Of a stretch of DNA of 64,000 nt, positions 55,251 through 62,784 are shown one piece after another. Made by a program: the position numbers and the translations under genes. Numbering within the stretch: the stretch's first letter is position 1; the number at the start of each line of letters is the position of its first letter. Origin of the DNA: Pedobacter sp. KBW06 (GTDB lineage Bacteria > Bacteroidota > Bacteroidia > Sphingobacteriales > Sphingobacteriaceae); contig NZ_QAJL01000003.1 of the NCBI RefSeq assembly GCF_003852525.1, positions 1,126,972-1,190,971 on the forward strand, written 5' to 3'. The notes under the pieces were generated by a model, which saw nothing but the letters and a program-made list of their open reading frames with translations, was not told the origin of the DNA and made no database searches.

Positions 55251-55769
55251 TTAAACTGCAGGACCGAATACGATCGACATTGCAGGAGTTCCAGCTTTGT
55301 CCGGGGTAAGTACTTTACCTGTCCAGTCAATCTGTCCCAACTTTGCTTTATCGAAAGAGATGTTCGCCGTTGCAGTTAACTTCATTTTCACGAAATTGAA
55401 CTTGGCACCACCTCTGGTTTCTGCAGTCACCGACTGGTGAACCGCAACGCTCACACCACCTACCGGTGCACTCCAGGTCTGATTTGGAGCAGTTCCGGCT
55501 ACAGTACCGCCAAATAATTTCTTCATCGTTTCTGCAGAAATATTGTAGGTACTCGCTTTTAATGACCATGATCCTGCTTTAGTCTGGATCTCATCATACA
55601 GCTCATCTGTTTCTTCGATTTCTACTTCTTCACTGGTAGGTTCAGTAGAGGTTAAGGTAGCTGTACCTTTTACTGTTGCTCCGAATACTTCTGTAAGTGC
55701 TGTTCCCATGCCACCGTCTGCAGCTGGATCTCCCATTGTAATGGCTTTTAAGCCGTAAATTTTGCCCAT
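55251..55769 (-). CDS. Major tail tube protein
   Basis: 172 residues, no signal peptide, mostly beta: GDPAADGGMGTALTEVFGATVKGTATL at the start, a variable loop with Glu-rich EEVEIEETDELYDE, then AGSWSLKASTYNIS, VHQSVTAETRGGAKFNFVKMKLTATANISF and a final IVFGPAV. Size, composition and place (between terminator-like protein and chaperone) fit a tail tube subunit. No sheath gene accompanies it, so the tail would be non-contractile. Confidence 0.75.
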   Translation of the reverse strand: MGKIYGLKAITMGDPAADGGMGTALTEVFGATVKGTATLTSTEPTSEEVEIEETDELYDEIQTKAGSWSLKASTYNISAETMKKLFGGTVAGTAPNQTWSAPVGGVSVAVHQSVTAETRGGAKFNFVKMKLTATANISFDKAKLGQIDWTGKVLTPDKAGTPAMSIVFGPAV

Positions 55770-55792
55770 GATTTGTTGTTTTTATTTGTGAT

Positions 55793-56221
55793 TTAATTAA
55801 TTGCGTAAAATTGTATGTCGAAACTGACATAGTGTTCCCTGGCTTCATTATGTTCAATCTTGTCCATCAGGATCTCGAAACAGAACTTCCCGGATGGGTC
55901 CCAGATTTCCTCCCCTTCCCCGAGTGCCGTATTGGCCAGCCTGGATAAATAAAGCATGCGTACCGTATCAGGAAGATATTTATCTTCAGGACGGTCGGGA
56001 AAAACCAGGTTAGGGACATAGATATTTAATTTCAATACCCCTTGCTGCACATCCTCCCTGTCAAAGCTAAGTGCGAGAATAACCAGGTCTTCCAGCACTG
56101 AACCGGTAGGCCGCTCGTCTTTATAAATACTTCCATTTGGTCTCTGTGCATCGCTCATCAATATGCTGTTCGCAATAGTTTGATTTAGCACATTTACAAT
56201 CTCAATTGATGAATAACTCAT
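55793..56221 (-). CDS. Tail terminator / tail completion-like protein
   Basis: 142 residues, directly upstream of the tube gene. A helix (SYSSIEIVNVLNQTIANSIL) is followed by beta strands with the pattern GVLKLNIYVPNLVFPDRPEDKYLPDT and a C-terminal YVSFDIQFYAIN strand, similar in outline to tail terminator proteins. It is the first gene of the structural tail operon, after the palindromic control region. Confidence 0.55.
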   Translation of the reverse strand: MSYSSIEIVNVLNQTIANSILMSDAQRPNGSIYKDERPTGSVLEDLVILALSFDREDVQQGVLKLNIYVPNLVFPDRPEDKYLPDTVRMLYLSRLANTALGEGEEIWDPSGKFCFEILMDKIEHNEAREHYVSFDIQFYAIN

Positions 56222-56274
56222 TGTTCTAATTTTAGATATTTAATTGCTCCTGATCACCCTGACCTCTCCCATCA

Positions 56275-56294
56275 CAGGTCATAAATGTGACCTG
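56275..56294. promoter_or_regulatory. Palindrome in the control region of the tail operon
   Basis: CAGGTCA and TGACCTG are perfect 7-base arms around TAAATG, about 55 bases ahead of the first tail gene. Another TGACCT lies just beside it at about 56269. A regulator site for late transcription is likely. Confidence 0.5.
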
Positions 56295-56390
56295 AATAAA
56301 TCTTGAATTTCATCATCCTGATGGTGTTTTTCTGTCGTTGTGAGCAGTGATATAAAGGTACGGCTAATGCTTGAAACTTTATTTTTTTAG

Positions 56391-56416
56391 ACTTTATGGT
56401 CGCCGGATCATAAAGT
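56391..56416. repeat. Inverted repeat between early genes and tail operon
   Basis: ACTTTATG and CATAAAGT, 10 bases apart, 18 bases beyond the stop of the 106-residue gene. It could end the early transcript or bind a regulator; no long T-run is present. Confidence 0.4.
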
Positions 56417-56433
56417 TTTCCAGTAAAAACCCC

Positions 56434-56754
56434 TTAATTCAGGCTATTAATGAAATGTTTGATACTTTTCTTTCCTTTGGCATTTACCGGTTCCTGAATC
56501 TTATTCCATTTTTTCAATAAGGGCTCCAGTAAAACTCCCGAGACCACATCATATTCCAGTTTAGTTGTCACAATAAAATAGTATTTCGTTTTTTCTTCTA
56601 GGGCATTTGCCAATTGCTCGTCCCAAACCAAATTTGCCAGTTCAGCTCTTTGCTGATCAATGTTTTTTGTGCTGCAGAAATACACAATCTGCTCCGGCTT
56701 AAGCATGGACAAATCAATTGTTGTCAATTTCGGCGTGTTGCTAAATCCTATCAT
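56434..56754 (-). CDS. Hypothetical phage-region protein (106 aa)
   Basis: Mostly helical soluble protein (LTTIDLSMLKPEQIVYFCSTKNI; ELANLVWDEQLANALEEKTKYYF; LEPLLKKWNKI) with a basic C-terminus. It is the last gene of the early block before the tail control region. No family recognised; it is far too small to be a portal, terminase or capsid protein. Confidence 0.6.
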   Translation of the reverse strand: MIGFSNTPKLTTIDLSMLKPEQIVYFCSTKNIDQQRAELANLVWDEQLANALEEKTKYYFIVTTKLEYDVVSGVLLEPLLKKWNKIQEPVNAKGKKSIKHFINSLN

Positions 56755-56788
56755 TTTCCTTGTTCTTATTAATTTATAATTCTCTTTG

Positions 56789-56986
56789 TTACCTGTTATG
56801 GTGTTTTAACACCTCATCAACTGCATTTTGCAAATCAGAAAGCTGGCCTTCCGTATAATGTCCTTTAATCCTGATCGTCAGTTCCGGATTGGTGGTATAC
56901 TGCTGAAAGCTCACCTCTCCTTCCGCAAAAGCGATACTTTGTTTTTCCCTCTTCAGAGGATACCTGGTGCTGAGTTCTTTTTTCAT
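56789..56986 (-). CDS. Hypothetical small protein (65 aa)
   Basis: Reads MKKELSTRYPLKREKQSIAF then a beta hairpin-like middle and a C-terminal helix (LSDLQNAVDEVLKHHN). Soluble, unknown. It follows the neighbouring early genes on the same strand with short spacing. Confidence 0.5.
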   Translation of the reverse strand: MKKELSTRYPLKREKQSIAFAEGEVSFQQYTTNPELTIRIKGHYTEGQLSDLQNAVDEVLKHHNR

Positions 56987-57034
56987 AATATTGGGTATAG
57001 CGGAGGCTTAACTCCTGTGTAATTTTGAGCCTTA

Positions 57035-57493
57035 TTACTCAAAAAAGCGATGTTCAATGCGGATCAGATCGTAAAGACGATAAACTTCTTCCCTAAAATC
57101 TTCGTAGGCTTTAAAAGCAACGATTACTCCCGGAGTCGACATACTGAGTACTTCCTGCGAAGTCCCGATTAAAACAGAGGCCTGCTTCAGAATACCTGGG
57201 ATGGTATTTCTGCGTACCAGCTGCATGATTTTTTCAGGATCATAAAACAACAATAAGACAGCAACGAGCAAATCTCTTTTATAAGTGATATTGGCCTTTC
57301 CCTTCCCATTGGTCCAGTTGTCGGTCTTCACCAGCTTTTCTCTTTTGAAAGTAGCGATGATCTTCCCGATATTCGAAAGGTCTGTTAATTGCTCCCCTGG
57401 CAATGTTTCTTTTATTTTTCTGGTGATTCTTTGTGCGATTTCCGGATACTCTTTTCGTAAAACGGAGATCATTAAATTGGAGCTGTATTCCAT
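57035..57493 (-). CDS. Hypothetical phage-region protein (152 aa)
   Basis: Helical protein with a basic N-terminal half (EYPEIAQRITRKIKETLPGEQL; IGKIIATFKREKLVKTDNW), then YKRDLLVAVLLLFYDPEKIMQLV and a C-terminal amphipathic helix. It may bind nucleic acid, judging from basic residues only. No family recognised. Confidence 0.6.
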   Translation of the reverse strand: MEYSSNLMISVLRKEYPEIAQRITRKIKETLPGEQLTDLSNIGKIIATFKREKLVKTDNWTNGKGKANITYKRDLLVAVLLLFYDPEKIMQLVRRNTIPGILKQASVLIGTSQEVLSMSTPGVIVAFKAYEDFREEVYRLYDLIRIEHRFFE

Positions 57494-57569
57494 AGCAATC
57501 TATAAGGCTAATGTAATTTGTGCTTCATAGTTTAATTCAGCACAAACCAAATGAATAAAAATGTTTATT

Positions 57570-57812
57570 TTAATGTATTTCTCTTACTTCAAAGGCCCGG
57601 TATGTCGCCATATTTGCGTCCGAGATAATGGTAAGCCGGAGCCCCTGGTTCAAGACCAATGCTTTTGCCATGGCTACATTCAACTCCAGTTCCGGTTGTC
57701 CGCGGACTTCAATTCCGTTTCTTAGTCTTTTGTATTTGCTGGGTTCAAAAAGCTGAATAAACCTTTCCAGGTCATCTCTTTTTATATTAGGTGTGCTTGG
57801 TTCAATTTTCAT
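57570..57812 (-). CDS. Hypothetical small protein (80 aa)
   Basis: The ATG lies inside the end of the 276-codon frame upstream (11-base overlap), so the genes are coupled. The product mixes charged helix and short strands (DLERFIQLFEPSKYKRLRNG; LELNVAMAKALVLNQGLRLT). No function recognised. Confidence 0.5.
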   Translation of the reverse strand: MKIEPSTPNIKRDDLERFIQLFEPSKYKRLRNGIEVRGQPELELNVAMAKALVLNQGLRLTIISDANMATYRAFEVREIH

Positions 57813-58602
57813 GTGTCGTTTTGTTTAAAGTAAAAAACCGCTCTCTCCGTTCTTCAATTAGCGCTTCCAGATCCAGCTCCTCTAACATGCAGGATTTAAA
57901 GAAAGCGGAAGTGCCGAGCCGTTTGGACATGTTTCGTATCATGTCTACCGCAGAGCGATCCTTCAATGCATTTATTTTTCGCTGGATCTCTTCTCTTTTG
58001 ATCATAGAGGCAGTATTGATCAGTTGCTGTTGGAGTGTCCCCCTCAGATACAGACAGGCTTCCTCTACCAACTCCCATTTCTGGGAAACACTAAACTGCA
58101 AAAGACCGAGCTGATCTAAAAAGCCATATACCACTGACCCGGAGATGATCTCTTTTCCTGAACGCAGGTCCTCAAATGCATTGAGCGCATTTCTTTTCGC
58201 TACCTCAAATTGAGTCGCCAGATCAGGAACCTTATTTTGCTTTGGGATCAGCGCTTCTTTAGCCTGCTGTTCCCGGGCTTCACTATTCAGGTGCGCCTCT
58301 ATGAATTTTTCAAAGCTGACCACATTGAGCCCATAAAATGGCCCGTATTTTTCCCGGATCCCATTGGAAAAAGCCAAAGGGATCTCATGTAACCTGATAG
58401 AGGGGAACTTTCTTGGGATACTGTCTGCAAGCTCATTTGCCAGGTAATCTTTGTCTTTCTGAGGAGGTTGCTCCCTGCCCAGATCTGTATAAGATTTAGC
58501 CAAAGACATCAGAATGACCTGAAAGATGTCCTGATCCTGGTGATTCCTGATGGAAGGCAATGCCAGAGGATTTGCAGCAATATGTCCAATCTGCTTGATC
58601 AT
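57802..58602 (-). CDS. Hypothetical early protein, possible replication accessory
   Basis: 266 residues from the ATG at 58602, which overlaps the stop of the upstream replication-type gene by one base (TGATG). It is largely helical, with QVILMSLAKSYTDLGREQPPQKDKDYLANELADSI near the start and two later coiled segments. No P-loop is seen, so it is not a DnaC-type ATPase. Partnership with the wHTH protein encoded before it is inferred from coupling. Confidence 0.55.
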   Translation of the reverse strand: MIKQIGHIAANPLALPSIRNHQDQDIFQVILMSLAKSYTDLGREQPPQKDKDYLANELADSIPRKFPSIRLHEIPLAFSNGIREKYGPFYGLNVVSFEKFIEAHLNSEAREQQAKEALIPKQNKVPDLATQFEVAKRNALNAFEDLRSGKEIISGSVVYGFLDQLGLLQFSVSQKWELVEEACLYLRGTLQQQLINTASMIKREEIQRKINALKDRSAVDMIRNMSKRLGTSAFFKSCMLEELDLEALIEERRERFFTLNKTTHEN

Positions 58603-59456
58603 CAGGATCCCCTCCTTTCTATATTGCCCCATTCCATCGCAGCTTCCACTCCTCTGGAAGAAGAATGAAGTACCTTTGTTTTTCTGACAGCCTTCTTTTC
58701 TTTTTCAGCTTCCAGTTTCCTGATCCAATTCTCTCCATTCCAGGCACCATCCTGAAAAAGCTGTTCATCAGTACCCAAAAACTTTTTAAAAGAATGAGGG
58801 AAGCTATCGTTGATGGTCTTAAATGCTACATAAGCGTCAAACTGCTCTTCAAAATACACCAGTCGGTCTGAATGCTGAAGACATCTCACAAAAGCAGATA
58901 CCACTCTCAGTTTATCAAAATTTGCCATTTCATTAAAGCCAAAATATTTCATCACCTTATCCCGTAAATCAAAATTTATTTCAGAAAGAGGAGCTTTTTC
59001 GCCCATGCTCCCTTCCTCATCCTGTTCCTCTTCCTGTTCCCTTCCTTTCCTCTCCTGTACAACCGGATGTTTCACCAACGTTTCCCCGTCTGCTTCCTGC
59101 ACATTCAAATCCGGCTCCGCGGGAAACTTCTCCCCTTCGGTCAGTTCCTTCCCCGTAATCCGCTGATGATCTCTGAAAGTAGGAACAATTCCATACCTGC
59201 ACCCGTTCACCTCATACGACCTGATGAAGCCATTCTTTTCCAGGACTTCCAGACTTTTTTGCATGTCGTAATCCAGAAAGGGTAAAATATCTAACTTTAT
59301 AGACCGGGGTTTATATTCAAACCGGCCTTTGCTGTCTGCCAGCATCCACAAGCCCATAAACACAATCATAATGTACTGTCCCGGGTTTTCATGCTCCAGG
59401 TCCTGTAATTTCTCATGTCTTAAAAAAGCGGGTTTAACAGTTCTTATTCTTGCCAA
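58602..59456 (-). CDS. Phage replisome-organiser-type protein with N-terminal winged helix
   Basis: 284 residues beginning with the typical MARIRTVKPAFLRHEKL, then MGLWMLADSKGRFEYKPRSIK and EVLEKNGFIRSYEVNG, as in N-terminal domains of phage replication initiators. An acidic linker (EREQEEEQDEEGS-like) leads to a helical C-terminal domain. The start codon is TTG at 59454-59456: there is no ATG and a stop lies three codons upstream. In a head-less element it may be a relic or may serve in regulation. Confidence 0.72.
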   Translation of the reverse strand: MARIRTVKPAFLRHEKLQDLEHENPGQYIMIVFMGLWMLADSKGRFEYKPRSIKLDILPFLDYDMQKSLEVLEKNGFIRSYEVNGCRYGIVPTFRDHQRITGKELTEGEKFPAEPDLNVQEADGETLVKHPVVQERKGREQEEEQDEEGSMGEKAPLSEINFDLRDKVMKYFGFNEMANFDKLRVVSAFVRCLQHSDRLVYFEEQFDAYVAFKTINDSFPHSFKKFLGTDEQLFQDGAWNGENWIRKLEAEKEKKAVRKTKVLHSSSRGVEAAMEWGNIERRGS

Positions 59457-59494
59457 TGTTATTTATTTAAAGCGTAAAATTTTTAAAATACAGC

Positions 59495-59704
59495 TTATGG
59501 GAGCTCGTGCCCGGGACAGCCTTTGAAGGGACAAAATCCCTGGCAACCCAAAGCACCCAACCACAATTCTCCTCTTTCTTTCCGGATCCGGAGCTGATCA
59601 CGTATCTCAGCAACCACTCCTCCGAATATGGAGGTTAGGGCTGCATCCGTACAATCCAGCAGCTGCGCAATCGGAATGTCAATATGATTGCTTTTCTCTT
59701 TCAT
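59495..59704 (-). CDS. Small Cys-containing early protein (69 aa)
   Basis: Helical N-terminal part (IPIAQLLDCTDAALTSIFGG; RDQLRIRKERGELWLG) and a C-terminal cluster GCQGFCPFKGCPGH with three Cys and one His that could bind metal. Fourth gene-sized frame of the early minus-strand unit. Unknown function. Confidence 0.5.
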   Translation of the reverse strand: MKEKSNHIDIPIAQLLDCTDAALTSIFGGVVAEIRDQLRIRKERGELWLGALGCQGFCPFKGCPGHELP

Positions 59705-59718
59705 CTGACCTTTGCTGA

Positions 59719-59865
59719 TTAAATCACCGGAGCTGGTTTAACCTTGATATTCGTTAAACCCAACTTTTCGTTCATAAGATCATTTTTAAGAACTTCTTCC
59801 AGAAGCAGCTTCTCCAGAATCTTAATTCTTTGACGTAATGCCTTTACTGTTTTCATTTCTTCCAT
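59719..59865 (-). CDS. First early ORF, 48-aa coiled-coil-like peptide
   Basis: Begins MEEMKTVKALRQRIKILEKL at the ATG at 59865 and ends KVKPAPVI. It is a strongly predicted amphipathic helix with Leu at heptad spacing. It is the first frame after the divergent control region, 14 bases ahead of the next small gene. Plausible small regulator or nothing more than a leader ORF. Confidence 0.5.
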   Translation of the reverse strand: MEEMKTVKALRQRIKILEKLLLEEVLKNDLMNEKLGLTNIKVKPAPVI

Positions 59866-59879
59866 ACTAATAAAATTAT

Positions 59880-59916
59880 AATCAACTAATAATCAACGCA
59901 AAAAGAGTAAATCAAC
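59880..59916. repeat. Three AATCAAC direct repeats in the early control region
   Basis: AATCAAC occurs at 59880-59886, 59891-59897 and 59910-59916, just upstream of the first early ORF. Direct repeats here suggest a regulator site for the minus-strand early promoter. Confidence 0.45.
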
Positions 59917-59982
59917 TCTTATACAATTCAGCTCGGCTTATTTAATCAGGTGTGTTCCAATTATTAAATATTTAGTATTAAT

Positions 59983-60012
59983 TTGGAATGTGATTCTTAA
60001 AATATATATTTG
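59983..60012 (+). promoter_or_regulatory. Bacteroidota-type promoter of the repressor gene
   Basis: TTG at 59983-59985 and TATATTTG at 60005-60012 are separated by 19 bases, an exact fit to the -33/-7 consensus. Transcription should start near 60019, inside the first operator. Confidence 0.75.
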
Positions 60013-60014
60013 CT

Positions 60015-60054
60015 GAACTATATAGAACAAATATAGTTCGTATTTACGAACTAT
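60015..60054. promoter_or_regulatory. Overlapping operator palindromes for the S24 repressor
   Basis: Two overlapping dyads share the GTTC/GAAC core. GAACTATAT at 60015-60023 mirrors ATATAGTTC at 60031-60039. ATAGTTCGTA at 60033-60042 mirrors TACGAACTAT at 60045-60054 with a two-base centre. They cover the predicted transcription start of the repressor and a minus-strand TATATTTG (60028-60035) pointing at the early genes, so one protein could silence both. Confidence 0.75.
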
Positions 60055-60100
60055 TATAACTACATATTCGTAAAAAGGGACATTAAAACTATAACGTATT

Positions 60101-60883
60101 GTGAATCAGGAAGAAAAAAATTCACAAAAATTCCAGAGACTTAAAGAGATCTACAGTTTCTTTAAATTCAAGAACGACACAGAGTTTGGAAAAGCAATTA
60201 ATATGTCCAAGTCTTACGTCTCGGAAATTTTGAAAAGTGAAAAAACACCCAAAACAATGGGACAGAAATTAGAAGATCACCTCGGTGTTTCCAGGAAGTG
60301 GTATGAAGAAGGCGAAGGAGAAATGCTGCTTGAATCCGCCGCAGCCCAAAAGGCAAACAGCACCTCAATAGGCGAAATCCACTATCCACTGGAGGTCGGA
60401 GATTCTCCTTTTATAGACCTGGGAGAAGGAAAATACATAATGGTTGTACCATTAGTTAATGAATATGCATATGCCGGGTATTTACCAGGCTACAGAGATC
60501 CGGAATATTTAGAAGAATTACCAAAGCATACGATTATCGTGGATAAACATCATAAAGGCCAGTACAGGGCTTTTGAAATTGTAGGAGACAGTATGGACGA
60601 CAATACCAAAGAAAGCATCAGCGACGGAAGTATTGCCACCGGAAGGGAAATCCAGCAACATTTATGGACCAGTAAATTTCACACTCACAGGTTCAAAGAT
60701 TACATCATCGTCCATAAAAAACACGGCATCATCGCAAAAAGAATCACCCACCACGATACAGACACCGGTGTAATTACCTGCCACTCCCTGAATCCCGATA
60801 AAGACAGGTATCCGGACTTTGACATTCACCTGGATGATGTCAGACAAATGTTCAATATCGTGAACGTATTACAAAAGAGGTAA
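60101..60883 (+). CDS. LexA/CI-like phage repressor (HTH plus S24 self-cleaving peptidase)
   Basis: 260 residues with GTG as start codon. The N-terminal HTH is about residues 25-65 (TEFGKAINMSKSYVSEILKSE). The S24 domain has nucleophile S164 in VGDSMDD, general base K213 in IIAKRI, and an Ala-Gly bond at 125-126 (AYAGYL) placed like LexA cleavage sites. DNA damage with RecA would trigger self-cleavage and release of the divergent tail and lysis genes. It is autoregulated by the operators at its own start, as inferred from their position. Confidence 0.9.
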   Translation: MNQEEKNSQKFQRLKEIYSFFKFKNDTEFGKAINMSKSYVSEILKSEKTPKTMGQKLEDHLGVSRKWYEEGEGEMLLESAAAQKANSTSIGEIHYPLEVGDSPFIDLGEGKYIMVVPLVNEYAYAGYLPGYRDPEYLEELPKHTIIVDKHHKGQYRAFEIVGDSMDDNTKESISDGSIATGREIQQHLWTSKFHTHRFKDYIIVHKKHGIIAKRITHHDTDTGVITCHSLNPDKDRYPDFDIHLDDVRQMFNIVNVLQKR

Positions 60884-60891
60884 AAGAACAC

Positions 60892-61266
60892 ATGGCAGAA
60901 CTAAAAGAAACAACGGAAGAAGCAGAAAGGTTAAAGGTGTTCAGAAAAGCAGAAAAAATGGGTCAGGAGGAGTTCGGAAAACAACTCGGCCTGGATCACT
61001 CTGTAATCAGCAGGTATGAAAACAACCGCTTAAACATCCCGATCGATTTTGTAAAGAAACTTCATGAAGTATTCAACATGTCTTTTGAATGGTTTTATAC
61101 CGGAAAAGGTAACAGAAAATTCACGCCGGAAAAAGGGACATTGATCAAAGACATCAAAACGCTGGAAACAAACCACAAAATCCTGACAGAACAGGTCTCC
61201 TCTTTAAAATCAGAATTACTAAAACTTCATAGAGAATTCCATGCTTTTAAAGCAGAAATGAAGTAA
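60892..61266 (+). CDS. XRE-family HTH protein with C-terminal coiled coil
   Basis: 124 residues, nine bases after the repressor stop, so probably co-transcribed. An XRE helix-turn-helix (MGQEEFGKQLGLDHSVISRYENNRL) is followed by a coiled coil (DIKTLETNHKILTEQVSSLKSE). It could modulate the repressor or act as an antirepressor. Confidence 0.85.
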   Translation: MAELKETTEEAERLKVFRKAEKMGQEEFGKQLGLDHSVISRYENNRLNIPIDFVKKLHEVFNMSFEWFYTGKGNRKFTPEKGTLIKDIKTLETNHKILTEQVSSLKSELLKLHREFHAFKAEMK

Positions 61267-61274
61267 ATTAGGGG

Positions 61275-62240
61275 ATGAAGAAATTCGTCCTGATCCTCCT
61301 TATTTCTTCCTGGGTGATGACTTTATACGCCCAGGAGGAAATCAAAAATTATAAACAATATTTTGCCGCCGCTAATTATCAGGGCAACAACGTAATGACC
61401 TTACGGGAATTTGAAAAATCAGGCCAGAAGTATTACCTGACTGTTGATCCTCAAACTCTGGAAACACAAATCATCAGGGCTGCAGAGCTGAATACAAAAC
61501 CTATTTCAAACTGGCAGGAATCACCGGACCTCAAAGACAGCCCCTACTTAAAAGCCATTCAGGCAGCAAAACAAGAATCTATTGCGCTGCAGGATGCAGG
61601 AATCACCCATGGCTTTCCAAAAGAAAAAGGGATTACACTGACGATTGACCTCTGCCCTTCTCATAAAGCTTTAGACCGGGTGATCTTTACTTCTTTAATT
61701 GCTGAATTTCAAAAGATAGAGAAACCAGTCCCTGTAGCATTGTCCATTACCGGCAAGTTTATGATCAATCATGCTGCCGATATCGAATGGCTTAAAGCAC
61801 TGGAAAAATCCGGGGATTTAACCATCACCTGGACCAACCATACCTTCAATCATCGTTATGATCCTAAAATTCCTTTAGCCCTTAACTTTCTCCTGGAACC
61901 AGGCACAAGTGTGATGTACGAGATCCTGGCAACAGAAACACTGATGATCCAAAAGGGATTGTTACCTTCCATTTTCTTTCGCTTCCCAGGCTTGGTATCA
62001 GATCAGAAACTGGTGGATGAAATCTTAGCATTTGGTCTTATCCCGGTAGGAAGTGATGCATGGCTGGCTAAAGGACAACAGACACATGCAGGGAGCATCG
62101 TCCTGATCCATGGAAATGGCAATGAACCAATAGGTGTTCAGGATTTTATTCAGCTCTTAAAAACGGAAAAAAAAGCGGTACTTAACAAACAATGGGCGCT
62201 GTACGACCTGAGAGAAAGCATTAAAGAAGAGTTTAAATAA
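61275..62240 (+). CDS. Secreted polysaccharide deacetylase (NodB-like)
   Basis: 321 residues with a signal peptide (to about residue 19, TLYAQ). NodB motifs are present: TIDLCPS with one Asp (about 125) where most have Asp-Asp, the metal motif NHTFNH with HxxxH at 189-193, FFRFPGLVSD with Arg and Pro, and GSIVLIHGNG with the His of motif 5. It should remove acetyl groups from a periplasmic or surface glycan. It begins nine bases after the XRE gene on the same strand, so it may be co-expressed with the repressor, but it could also be the first host gene to the right. Confidence 0.8.
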   Translation: MKKFVLILLISSWVMTLYAQEEIKNYKQYFAAANYQGNNVMTLREFEKSGQKYYLTVDPQTLETQIIRAAELNTKPISNWQESPDLKDSPYLKAIQAAKQESIALQDAGITHGFPKEKGITLTIDLCPSHKALDRVIFTSLIAEFQKIEKPVPVALSITGKFMINHAADIEWLKALEKSGDLTITWTNHTFNHRYDPKIPLALNFLLEPGTSVMYEILATETLMIQKGLLPSIFFRFPGLVSDQKLVDEILAFGLIPVGSDAWLAKGQQTHAGSIVLIHGNGNEPIGVQDFIQLLKTEKKAVLNKQWALYDLRESIKEEFK

Positions 62241-62254
62241 ACATCATTTTTCAG

Positions 62255-62542
62255 TTAACTGGTCTTATCAGAGTGCCCCAGGCTTTTCTCCGGGCTCACC
62301 ACATCACGCACAATCTGCTTCAATTCTTTAATCTCGGGAAAACGGCCTTCTTCTTTTCTATCAAAGACCACCACTTAATTTATTGTGATGATGTACGCAC
62401 CTCCTGTCTCACTAGGCTTCAACAGCACACCATGAACCTCATCGGTAAAGGTGCTCAACAATTCCTGCGCCATATAGGCGGCCCTAAGCATCCAGCCACA
62501 TTTAGGGCAATATTCAATAGCTACTGTAGGCTTCAGATTCAT
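62255..62542 (-). pseudogene. Rdx/SelW-like thioredoxin-fold protein broken by in-frame TAA
   Basis: From the ATG at 62542 the frame reads VAIEYCPKCGWMLRAAYMAQ, the CxxC start of SelW/Rdx proteins, up to a TAA at 62375-62377 (codon 56). After that stop the same frame continues with FDRKEEGRFPEIKELKQIVRD and a SLGHSD end, which is the expected second half, to a stop at 62255-62257. The whole is about 95 codons, the normal family length. The stop is TAA, not the UGA used for selenocysteine. It looks like a recent nonsense mutation, or a base error in the sequence. Confidence 0.8.
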
Positions 62543-62633
62543 AATGAAAAATATTTACCATAAAGATAACAATGTTACTCCAATGTTATAAATAACTTAT
62601 ATCCTTTTTCTATAGCAGAAGAGCTCATTTCAA

Positions 62634-62768
62634 TCAAGGCCTCCAGTCAAAATGATAATCCAACATTCGCAATTCAAACAGCACTATCCCATCCAATGTT
62701 TTTTCCTCAACAATGATCTCTCCATACCCTTCGTAACCTCTGTAAAGGTCAATCTTTTTCATAGCCAT
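62634..62768 (-). CDS. Small hypothetical ORF (44 aa)
   Basis: Starts MAMKKIDLYRGYEGYGEIIV at the ATG at 62768 and ends FDWRP. It lies between the aldehyde dehydrogenase and the broken Rdx gene on the same strand, 16 bases after the former. Composition is protein-like, but no family is recognised. Confidence 0.45.
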   Translation of the reverse strand: MAMKKIDLYRGYEGYGEIIVEEKTLDGIVLFELRMLDYHFDWRP

Positions 62769-62784
62769 AACAACCTTCTAAAAA

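Noticed and set aside
32820..61300. Integrase, attachment-site repeats and packaging or head genes of a normal prophage
   Set aside because: I looked for these around and within the region and found none; no tRNA flanks the region and no long direct repeat was noticed at its ends.
62375..62377. Possible selenocysteine or recoded codon in the Rdx/SelW-like gene
   Set aside because: The codon is TAA, not TGA, it is outside the CxxC site, and no SECIS-like hairpin is evident just after it. A nonsense mutation is simpler.
62273..62563. 96-codon plus-strand frame
   Set aside because: It is antisense to the Rdx-like sequence, which has a recognisable CxxC domain and conserved C-terminal half.
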